64,000 nucleotides of DNA from Meandrina meandrites. Taxonomy: Eukaryota > Cnidaria > Anthozoa > Scleractinia > Meandrinidae. The position numbers and the translations under genes were made by a program. Positions 36,401 to 48,400 of the stretch are shown here, piece after piece; the first letter of the stretch is position 1; every line of letters starts with the position of its first letter. Below the pieces are notes generated by a model. The model was not told the DNA's origin. It saw only the letters and a program-made list of their open reading frames with translations, and searched no databases. The stretch is taken from contig OY855905.1 in assembly GCA_963693305.1 (NCBI GenBank), positions 28,416,937-28,480,936 on the forward strand, given 5' to 3'.

Positions 36401-39400
36401 CATTGAGATCTTTTTAGGAGCTTCGATATTTCCTATGGGATCGATCAGTTATGGAAAGCTTCCGATATCCAAAGTTAGCTTATGGTTTTCTAAAGTTTTC
36501 TTATGTTTATAATCTAGTTTTGTATTTAACGGGAAACTGTTCACCTATGACAAACGTGATACTGGCATCTTTCCTTGTACGAAAAGAAAACATTGCTGAC
36601 ATCCTTCACGAAAGCATTAAACAAGTGGTCCGTTAATTTCTCTGGACTCTCGGTTGGGTCCATTCCGGTAAAACCGAGCGTCTCAAGCACTCCAGGAATG
36701 TAGATTCCTGCCCTTACTACAGCGTATGTCCCGCTGATCGGATTTGCCGCCAACTGCATGGAGATTAAGTTTCTGATTTTCCCCGTTGTTCTGCCACTGA
36801 GAAGTGCTGCATGGTTTATTAAAGACCCAACGCAATGTGCTACCATTTGAACAGTTTTCTGAAAGGAAGAAAATTCCCAGTCAAACCCTTCATAGACGTC
36901 GATTCAGAAGTCAATGTGTGAGTGAGTGAGTGAGTAAGTAGTCGATGTATAAGTAAGTTAAACTTTATTTAAACCGAAACCGCTACTCCAAAGCGAAGCG
37001 TCAATCACTTTCATTGAGTCACTAAACAAAAACGACAATTAATAAAATGTATTCTAAATATTAAAACAGTATAGTGTAGCGTATACTATGAAGGCCGATT
37101 ATCAGCACCGTGCGTTTAATTTTTTTAACTATTAATTAATTACTTTTATCCATATCCTTATCTGTTGTACAGCAATTTCATGTGGAATCGCCAAAAAGCA
37201 GAATGAAATTCATGATTGGAATGTTACCTGCAGCTCAGGTGTCAAACACTCAAAGTCCCGGGAAATTCTTTTGATATTTCAGGTAAATGCAAACAATTTA
37301 AACTTAAAAGGGAGACCATTAGCTTTGTCACTGATGAGACATGTTGAAAAATTTAGCCTAAATTTTTCAAGTTTGCAACTTCAATCTTCCTCATGATCAT
37401 TCGTAGCCATCCTTGTGTTTTCTTACTTTATCGTTACTTTTTTACTCAGTTTTTGTACCTTGGTAAATTTGAAGACAATTTTATACATTTGAAAAATAAC
37501 TTAAATATAGACCCTTAAAGGTGGCATTGCTTGTGAGTTGATTTATTTTTTTTTAAAAAAATCTCCTGACCTGTTTTGTTATTTCCAGTACTTTGTCGAT
37601 CAGCGCTGGGCAGTCATATTTAGCGCAGTCATCCAGTGTGTAGTCATGATACACGGCCCAGGGCAGCTCACATGACGCTCGCCAATCAACTAGCCATACA
37701 TCATACCTTATAAAGGTTATAACAGTGAGTTGTTTTTAATCTTTTTAATTTGCACATAATGGCCAGTTCTACTAGCTTAAGATCTTCAGTTGATTTGTAT
37801 TTTGACCGAAAAAAATTGTATAAATGTTGTCTCATAGAAGGTTGTTTTTTGCACATATAAATTCGTAAGAGCTTGATGCATAACACTACGTCACGTTATT
37901 AGCATCATTAGCCGGCCATAACGACTGGCTCTGCGTCAGGCAGAATTAACCTGTGTAGTTGGCATATGTTTTACATACATTCAAACATTTAAGGCCCGAT
38001 TTGGTCTGAAATTAAATATTTAAACCTACCCCTGAAATCTGAAATCAGAATTATTATTTAAAGTAAATAAAGGTCGAATTACACCGGGTTTCTTACCAAA
38101 AACAAAATTTCACAAAAATAGCGCTGGTCGATTGCACTTTATGCCTCTCATATGTCACTCTTTTTGTCTCGTGTCGTCATGACGTTGTCATGACGACACG
38201 AGAATATGCGAGGGGGAGAAAGTGCATTCCATGGACCATTCCATGCGTGTTTGCTTTGTGAGGCCGCGGAATTTTCCCGCCATGTCAATATTTTTCCCGC
38301 CATGTCAACATTTGCTTTGTGAGGCCGCCAGAATTTCATATCAAAGAACAGATAATGTTTCTTTAACAAAGAGGTCGCAGCCCGCTGGTTTATCAAACTT
38401 TGGGTTAGGAGTATTTATTGTAAAGGGCTTATTATGTGAAATACAGGCACGCTTTACTGTTCTTAAAATTGATTTCTTTTCTTTTACATTTATTGCTGTA
38501 GTTAGTTCACAGTCTTGTGCGTTTCTTGTGATCGCTCTATCAAGCGCAACAAATTCGGTGCACTCGCACGATGATATAAAGCGTTGACGTTATCTGTAAA
38601 TAAACGACACGCAATGCACGCAGAAGAGATGGCGTTTTTTTTATGAACTTGCAGCGAACGAGCAAATTCTTAGCTGTCCAACAAGCAATCTAAATGGAAC
38701 AGAAATAAGGCCCCTTTTAGCTGGCGACAGTACCTATCCCCATTAACGAACTGGCTAGTGAAACCCTACCCGCGGACAGAGAAGAGTAAGTGTAACTTAA
38801 AGTTCGGTACGCTACGATCTGTAATGCAACGAGCATTTGGCATGTTGAAAGCTCGTTGGAAAAGGGTTGAACAGAAAAACGAGACCCTAAAGAAGACTGT
38901 GATTGCTACGTGAGTATTGCACAACATTTGTTTTGAAAAGTGCGACCTATGGCACGGATAACAACGATCCAATAACAGAAAATAAACGATTAGATAAAGA
39001 CAATTATTTTGATGCTAAATCTTTAAAAATGTCTTTTAAGCCAGCAAGTATTGTGTTTGTTTGTTCCATTTTCCTGCTCTGGGCGTCACGGAACATTTCA
39101 GCCGATCGTTCAAATCTTGTGTTGTCCTGTTCCATACTCTTTCAAACATTTCAATAAAAGAACTCTGCCAGTCTGGAGTCGTACTTTCTCGCCATTCTTT
39201 TCTCAGGCGGTTCTGATTCAAGTCGAGCGAGACCGCTGCCTTAACTGCTTGAACTCGTACTCTAGATTCTGCTGCCGTTACTTCACCTGCTGTAGCATTC
39301 TCTGGCTTTCTGGAGACCTTTCTTTATACAAAGAATAGATATCGTTCCAGAGTTTGATTTTTTCTCTTTGTGAAACTCCCCACAGCTTACTAAATTTTGG

Positions 39401-42400
39401 CGCCTACGCTTCAAGAACTTCGTGCGTTTCTTCCTCAGTCCAGTCAGCAGACTTAACGCGAGGTTTTTTTGTTTTTGTGTTTGCCGTAGCAAGTACTTCG
39501 ACATCACTTGGAACTGAAGACTGAGGCGATGGCGTGCTTCTCGCCAGAAGTAGTAGCTGGACGATAAAATGTGGCGCTTGTCGATGGAAATGGCCAATGT
39601 TGACCGCCATTCATTGGCTGATCTGGATTTGCTACTCTTGCAAACCGTCGATTTAATAAGTTATCGCTAAAGGAACAAAATGCGTGATTTGTGATTGTGT
39701 GAATTTTCTTTTTACAGAAAGAAATGTACGTGTCGTACAAGTCTTGCGTGTTCTGATACCTCATCGAAAACGCATTTGATTGACATTTAATTTCCTGAAA
39801 TTGTTTTGATAGTGCGTATTAAAGTAGCGCGGCATCCGACAAACGATACAAGGTCAAACGGTCTCAGTTAGTCCTTCAGTTGTTTACAGCTTTTAAAAGA
39901 AATTTCTGTCTACCGAATCTAATAGTACTCGTGAAATATAATTTATCTCTTTCGTTTATACTTTGTATTAGTCCTTTCTAACTGCCGGGGAGTAGTTTGC
40001 TTTGTGTTCTACGCGGCGATAACTTGATTTCTGTTCGCATGTGAAAAGTAGCCTGGCAGTGGCTTTGCCGTGAATATGGCACCTAACTATTTTGTTAACT
40101 TTTATTAAAAAAAAAAACCTTCCTTTCCAAATAGACCCATGCGTTTTATGATTTTACTTCCAATTATTGCGAAATGTTAGATTCTTAGTCAACTTTTATT
40201 TTAGAAGTGAAAAAAAAAATACATACAGACCACACTAGCCCTCTGATTATAGATTTTGATAATCGAGAAATGTTTATCAGCACACTGAGATAAAATCGGT
40301 CAGCTGCGAAAGTAAACAAAACGCGAGAATAAATATAGACATTCCCGCTTAAATGTTTCTTTTTCCTTTCGCGTGACAGTCAGGACGTTTCTCAAATGTT
40401 TCTTTTTCCCCTCGCGTGACAAGAAATCCGCCATGGATCCTGAACGCGTGATCGCTTCGATTGTAGCTCTTCTTTTCCTGATTATTGCGCTTAGAAAAGT
40501 TTAGATATTTTTTTCGAGTTGAGGATTGCGGTCGCGATGCGAGAATCGTTACCGAAAGGTTTTTTGTGACTGCATAAAATGTAATCAACAAGAGTTGACT
40601 GGAACAAATTACTTGATCTGTGTAGCAGTGTAGGGTTTCGATCAAGTGCGGAATAGCTTAGTGTCAAGTGTAGTGTGTCAAACTTATACAGTTGGATTAC
40701 ACATCGTCCTTTTACCGTGGTAAATGGGCTCTTTACCTCGGAAAAGTCACAAATCGTGTGTGGCCAACATTTCCCAAGGTAAATTTATCGCGGTGTATTT
40801 CCATGGATACATCAAAAAGAGCAAAAGAATCGCCCATGAAAGTTACCGAGGTAAATAGGTAGGTTTTTCAAGTACCCCAAGATAAAATGACTGATCGCGA
40901 GGCAAATTTCAAAGATAAGCAAATAAAATAAACAGGCTTAGATTTCCGGAGGTCAACTTTGCGTGTTCAAGGCAGCAAAAGCGTGGTCTTTCTTAGAATC
41001 ATGGCTGGATGGCTTGCTGATTTGTAAGTATAAGCTACTTTTTTTGGAAATTTGGCGTTTAAATACAACACAAGTCAAGGAAGATCTATAGTGCATTTTC
41101 TTATATGTATTTCGATTTAATCTCTAGGCCTAGAAAGGTCTAGAAACATCCAACAAGGAGATTTATAAAAACGGAGTCTTCGCCTTCTAATTCTTCGGTG
41201 TCTGAAACACTGACATAACAAAGCAGTATAAATAATAAAAGCGAGATGATGCTAGCAAGCACCCTCGAATTATCCATTTTCGCATTTCGCGCCGAAAACA
41301 GTATGAAAGATTAATGACCTTGGTAAAGTATTAAGTCTGTGACGGCAAACACCCCGGTAACGTATTCCCGCGGTGAGTTTACCTTGGTGTAATTTACCTT
41401 GGGAATTCTATTTCGTTACAAACATTCCGGTATTTCCATTTTCAGCGTTTTCGTCGCAAGAAACATGTACTCTATTTTCTGACATTGTTCTTGGATCGTA
41501 GAAAGAGGGCAATAAATCACAAAAGAAATGGAAAACAGCGGAAGAACAGCGGTCGGCGCAAGAAGGTGGGGGACGAGTACTTCGAGTAACGCTCAATTCC
41601 TCTTGCGTTCATTTGCGTCAAAAATAATGTAATTTTGTCGTCCCGCTTGTTTTGTCATTTTGTTTCTCGAGTGTTTTATCATTTCGTTTTCCTGCATGTT
41701 CACAATTTTTATTTCTCGCATATGAAAAAAAGAAGACTTAAAATTATCCCAGCAAAATTTTCCCCGGTCTCTGCTTTCCCCATCCCCGGAAATGGTAAAC
41801 CTTCTAAAAACACCTTTCTTTTTAGAGGCGCGAAAGTTGCAAGCGTAGATAACATACAAGCTTTTTACAGCCTAGAGAAACATTTCCTGTTATAATAGCT
41901 TTTTGGTAAAGTATATTTTAGCCTCTTTTCAGTAATAGCATTATAATAAGGACTACTATTTTTAATCTTAAATTTTAATGTGATGTAAGTTTTAGATGCA
42001 GCGCACGTATAGATACTAGTCTTCCACCTGAATGACCCACCCTGTTTAAATATAGTTTCATATACTTACTTTCGTAATGATTCAGTATAGTTACCCGGTA
42101 ATGAGCTAAAAATGAGAAACAATACTGACAAGAAACAATACTGAACGATTGCTGTGACCGTTTTTGGGTGTCCTCAGTCACCAAACAGTTTCATTCTGAT
42201 GTCGAATGCACGCTTGTCTGACTAGAGACAAGAGATGCAGTCTCCCAGTGAATGTTGTGTAACCCCTTTTGAATGTAGCTGTCAGCAGTCTGTAAGTGTT
42301 CTTCACCAAACACTTTCATTTTAATATCATACGCGCGCTTCTTGGACTTCAGAGTGGAGATGTAGTTGCCCAGTGAATGTTGTGTAACCCCTACTGAATG

Positions 42401-45400
42401 ATAGCTCTCAGCCATCTCTGAATGTTCTTCACCAAACAGTTTCAGACTGATATCAAGTACAAGCTTGGATCTGGATCCAGAGCAGAGATGTAGTCGCCCA
42501 GTGAATGATGTGTAATACCCCTACTGAATGGTAGCAGTCAGCTGTCTCTGAATATCAGAGACAGTATATCAATATCCTTCACCAAACAGTTTCCATCTGA
42601 TATAAAGCGCTCGCTTCTTGGACTTGAGAGCGGACAATTTCACACCTCGAAAATGGAGATTTACGGAAAATTACGCCATCAATCAAAGGTTCTTAAAGGT
42701 GGTTAAACCTGACATTTACGCTACCGTGTGTAAACCTGGTGTGAATGTGGCTTAAATGTTTCAATCTCTTTAAGCCAGCTTTAGACATGAGTGTAAAGCT
42801 GGTTTAAAGGTCAGCTTTAAAAAATGTAAAGGTCGCGTAAAGCTGATTAAATTCCAAATTTACGCCAGCTTTACTTCAGCTTTACACCGCAGTAAAGTTA
42901 TGTTTTCATGCTGTGTTTGTAGTCGGCAAGTGAATGTTGTGTTACACCTACTGAATGGTAGCTGTAAGTGGTCGTTGGATGTTTTTTTACCAAACAGTCT
43001 CAGTATGATATCATGTGTAACCCTCACTTCATGGTTGTTGTTAGTCAAGCTCACCAAACAGTTTTCCGTCTAATTTCAAGAGCACCCGTTTTGGACTCGA
43101 GAGCAGAGTTGTAGTCTCCAACTGAATGTTGTGTAACCCCCACTGAAAGATAGCTGTCCGCAGTCTCTGAATGGTTTTCACCAAACAGTTTCCGTCTGAT
43201 ATCAAGTGCATGATTCTTGGGCTCAAGAACGGAGATGTAGTCGCCCAGTGAATGTTGTGGAACCCCTACTTAATGGAAGTTGTCAGCAGTCTTTCGATGT
43301 TCTTCACCAAACAGCCTCAGTCTGATGTCGAGTACACGCTTCTCTGACTAAAAAGCTTCTGAGCAGTCCCCTCTCCTGTGTTGAATGACGGCTTGGTCTA
43401 AATAGATGTCTGGAAAAATCGAATAGCACACAGTCGCGAATAGTACGAATACTCCCGAATAGTCGCGAATAGTGACAATTCGAGACCAGAATACTCTCTA
43501 CTTCTGATCAAAGTCAATGCCTTACATTGATCTTACACTTTAGCATATACCACGGACAAAGAAAGGGGGCAGCTATTTTTTCCTAATTTGGAATGCCCCT
43601 TCTTTGTAATCCTCTGCACCAATTAGCCAATTGCCAATTGCAACTGTCAGGTTGAGTTTAAGACGAAACAAAACTACCTGGTAAAAACTAGCGTGTGAGC
43701 CTGAGAACTTTACAAAAACAAAAGAAACAAGACATCAATACATCAAAAAGAATTATAAAAGAACAGTCATTTTATAAAATTATAGAACGAAAACAAACTT
43801 GGCACCAAAACAAGGCTATACCTTGTGGTTTAACGTTTTAACACTGAAATCACAAATTACACAAAAATATTGAAAAGAGACACGAGACAGCCCAAAGGGC
43901 CTTTGATTTCCAGATTTTCGTGACACTAGAACATTGTTTGATTTTTACGAAGATCGTGAAAACTCTATCTGCTATATTCCACCACTGTAATCACTATAAA
44001 TAGAGCTGAACAGTAAATATCCTGTTAAAACCTGCACCATTATTGTACGCGTTGTAAACAGAAATGAGGGTCTGAATGGGCGTACCTCGATAACACTAAA
44101 CACTTAATTTTTATGCTCGGTAACATGAAACAGTAAAATTTTAGGCATTTTAACACTAACAGTAAAAAAATCACTGAAACAGTAAATTTTATCCAGAAAG
44201 AAACAAAAACGGCTTGACAAAAGCCAACATTGTTTTTTTAGTACATCAAGACGTTTTCCGGCATTTTCCAACGATTTCCGATCATTTCGGAAGATTTCCG
44301 AAGACTAACGATGATCACTGGGGACTACCGAAGATGTCCGAAGGCTCTCGAAGGTATCCGAACAACATTGAAGATTTCCGAGGAGAAATCCGAAATTTTT
44401 TCACAATCTTTTCGTCGTTATATTCACATATAAAAGAGATATATTTCGACAGCGTAAAGATACGATTTTTTTAGTTAAAGAAATTCTTGCAGCTGGTGGC
44501 ATACATGTGTTTTGCTCGATTCCTTCTCGATTTTCTGTCACTGAATCGTCTTTCGCATCTTTGTGGAGTACCACTTTCGTACAAGAGGGTTAAATGGTTT
44601 AATCAGACACCAGATCCGCCTCAAATTCCAGCTTTCCCCACTCTTACAAAAATTCACAAACCGACTTTGGTCGGCTGTCCTATCATATCGGGCTGTGAAA
44701 TGGCCCAACAGAATGCCTATCATCCTTTGTAGACAAACTACTTCAGCCTATAGCGCAAATACAGACTCGTATCTCAAAGATACGACAGATTTCATTACTA
44801 AGGTTCCAAGTAACGCAATCCTAATCAAAACGGATGCCACTAGCCTTTACACAAACATCCCGCAGGAGGAAGGAATTACTTTAGTATGTCAAGCATGCGA
44901 AACCTTTCATGACAAAAACCCTCTTACAGCTACACATTATCTTAGACAAATGCTGAGCCTAGTCCTAAAAGAAAATTCGTTTCATTTTAACGGAAAAAAC
45001 CTATCTCCAAACACACGGAACAGCCATGGGCACTAAAATAGCCTTTGCCAACATTTTTATGGCAAAAATAGAAAAGGAGATCTTGAGGCAAAGCACTAAG
45101 CAACAACTAGTGTGGAAAAGGTTTATTGACGATATCTGCTGTTTGTGGGACACAAACAAAGAATACATTCAGCTTTTCATTGAGAAAGCAAATTCTTATC
45201 ACCCTACAATTAAGTTCACCGATGAAGTCTCCGAAAATGAAACATTCTTGGACACAACAGTCTATAACGGAGAGCGATTCGAGAATGAAACCATTCTTAA
45301 TGTGCGTTCACATTTCAAACCAACTGAGACCTTTCAGTGCACTCACTTCAACAGCTGTCACCCACGAGGCGTTAAAAAAAGCTTTTCAAAGGAGAAGCTC

Positions 45401-48400
45401 TCACACTTCTAAGAACACACTCTTCAAGGGTTGCTTTTACAAACAACATAGACCTTCAAAACGCGACTTATTTCTAGGGGTTATCCTAAGAAATTGGTGG
45501 AAAAGATCCTCTCAGAAGGTAACTATATATGCAGACAGAAAAACAGCCCTAACACAGAAACAGAACGCACAAAAAGCTTCTACCCTTTGTGAAGCAATTT
45601 TAACCATCATTACAATGTTTGGAAAGCATACTAATGGACAAATGGCATTTAATACAAGAGCAACCATTACCTAGAGAGATATTTAAGGAGCCTCCCTTAG
45701 ATTTCTTATAGAAAAGGAAAATCGTTTAAAGACATGCTTGTAAAAGCAAAACTTTAAAGGCTGTGGAACAACACAGTGGACACACGGCAGGAGTTGCGTA
45801 GCTCTGTCAACCCCCATTTTAGTCGTGATTTTTGAAGAGCAGGTAAAAATTTACAATGCTGTAAGACTAAAAAAAAAACACTCCAAACACTTAACAGTAT
45901 TTTTTCCGGAAACAGTAAACATTAAAAAAGTGGCCATTATAACAGCAAACACTAAAAAATGCGGGCAAATAACACTAAACACTAAACCCCATTCATACCC
46001 TCAGAAATGATAATTCATTTTCAACTACTTTCCCAAAATCCATCACATTCAATAGTTCCACTGAAGATAACATGGTAGACATCAAAGCACGCTATTCTTT
46101 AAATAGCTGGCAAAATAAAGCTGTTATTCTGATACATCCTATAAATGCACTTATTAAATCTATACGTCAAGAGACTACAAGACAAGACAGACACTCCAAA
46201 GAGATTTTAGAGATTCATTCATCCACTGAGTATACTAAGCGTGTAGCGTGACATGCAGAACAACGTCAACGAAAACTCTACAGGTCTAGTCTGAAATATC
46301 AGTCGTCTTCTCTTCCTTCCCACCCGTCCTATGAGGGGTAAGGAAGAGAAGACAGCTGACACTTCAGACTATCTGCAGGTCCATCTACTGAAATCTTGTT
46401 GATAGACGTTTCTGCTTTTCAAAGCTAAGAGAACTCATCAAATATAATTTCTCTCTTTCGGTTATACATCGTATTATGCGTTTCTAACTAACCTGGTGTA
46501 TTTTGTTCTTCTTCTACGCGTTTTCTTGTTGAGTTACAATTAATTTTCATTGATAATCTCATAGTACAATTTAAAGGTTAGAATGTTATTTTAAACACGT
46601 AAATCTTGTCTGTAATTTACTTGATAGCTGCTGGCTGCCTAAACGCTTTATAAGTTTAGCTTCGACTCACTCCAAATGCTGAGATGTTTATCGAGTCAAG
46701 TCGGAGGCATTGTACCCATATACAACATTTAGGAAACAGTGAATAAATAGCCGCATTCGAAGCGGGTTTGATGGCTTACTGTATTGGAAACCATTTTATA
46801 TAGCCAGCAAAGGTCACTGAAGTTGTTCCCCTTATGCGAGCGAAGGCTGTTATTTATTACAGTGTTTTTGACACGTCTGTGTTTTCTTCCTCACATGTAG
46901 ATCTTTGTTTGCCATGTCTCCAGTCTGTGTTTTCGAGGTCTGCGTTTTCCAGGCCTGTGGTCTGAGGTTTGCGTTTTCGAGGTGTGTGTTTTCGAGACAC
47001 TCCTTTCTCTGCTCCTGAGTCAGGCGTCCACTGTCCGGGTAGGGTTTCACTAGCCAGCTAGAAGGGGGCTTATTTCTGTTCCATTTATGTTGTATGTTGG
47101 AAGGCTTAGAATTTGCTTGTCCTTTCTAAGTTCGTCAAAAAAAGCGTCATCGCTTCTGCATTCCGTGCCTTTTATTAACAGATAACATCAACGCTAATAT
47201 CATCGTGCGAGTGCACTCGTAGAAAAAATAGAAACACTGTATTACAACAATCATATTACAACAATCACATCACCAAAGCATATACTAATATCATTGTAAA
47301 TTACAGAAATTACTAGTAAATTGTTTCTTACTCCGTTAAACTCAATCACAAACCTTATGTAAGGAATTACACGAAATATTATCGAACCTTTCCCCAGCAC
47401 TCGACAAACAGTACACGACAAAACTACATCTGTTTTTTAATTCACTTCGATAAAATCTGTTAATCACATTCTTCACATTTTTTGGCGGTATTACAAAGTA
47501 AAACCAAGCTGTCACCACCGTGTAAGACCAAACATAATGTCCCAGCATTTACAATTTACTCTATACCTTGTCAAACGCGTATAAAATAAATACCTTAATT
47601 AAAAATTTTCTTCCAGCAAAAACACATATAATGTACCACAAATTTACCATAAATATATATCCATATTGCTTTAACCTTGTTCACTTGTCACTTCGTAACC
47701 ACACGTGAGATCTTACACGAAGTACTACCCTAGGCCAAAACTCCCACACCAAATTCTCGTGTTACCATGGTAACACGAGACAAAAAAGGTCGATTTAATT
47801 TCTAATCGGGATCACCTTACCTGTGTTGCACTAGGTATTCAGTCAAGTTGGTCTCAACAGTGTCAAGATTAAATTGGCCGCTGCTGCTTCCAAGGCCATG
47901 AAACAAGATAACGGGCCCTTTGGTTCCTCCTTCATATCGTGTCAGTTTTAACTCAACCTGTAAAACAAAACAGATCAGTCTCGCAACTAGTGATTGACAG
48001 TTCGTTTCACTTTTTTTCCAAGGCACATCCATGGCATCCTTCTCATCTTACCGGAGTTTCTTAAATTTGGTTTTATCTACTAGTAGGATTATTTTTAAAT
48101 TTAAATCGCCTCGTTTTAGAAGATTTCTCTCTGAGAGAGAGAAACAACCGCTAATCCTGAAAATTTCACCTCGCATAATGAAGCAACATATCCGAGTCTT
48201 CAATGGAGATCTATCCGGTTCCGGTTCCTCAGCGTGTCCAACAGAAAATAAGTTCCTTTTAAAACTTAAACTACAAAATTTTACTACAGTGACTGCTGCT
48301 GACTCTGTGCTTCTCCTCTGTTCTTTTTATCGGATTAGAGATATGCATGCATTCATGAGTGAGCCTAAGCTACTGATGTCGTGTCGACATGTGTGAACAT

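Larger units (their letters stand above)
38126..47784. mobile_element. 9.6 kb composite insertion in copy B intron 9
   Basis: Copy A reads from GGTCGATTGCA to GGTCGATTTAATT within about 20 bp, whereas copy B has about 9.6 kb between the same blocks. The ends carry CTTTTTGTCTCGTGT and its near-complement ACACGAGACAAAAAAG. Both ends are palindromic: 38167-38203 is a 17+3+17 hairpin and 47755-47780 a perfect 26-bp palindrome. Inside are Harbinger-like, TPR-like and Penelope-like relics. A clean target duplication was not found. Confidence 0.72.

Noticed and set aside
42190..43375. CRISPR-like repeat array
   Set aside because: Units are about 126 bp, imperfect and encode decayed TPRs; there are no short identical repeats with unique spacers.
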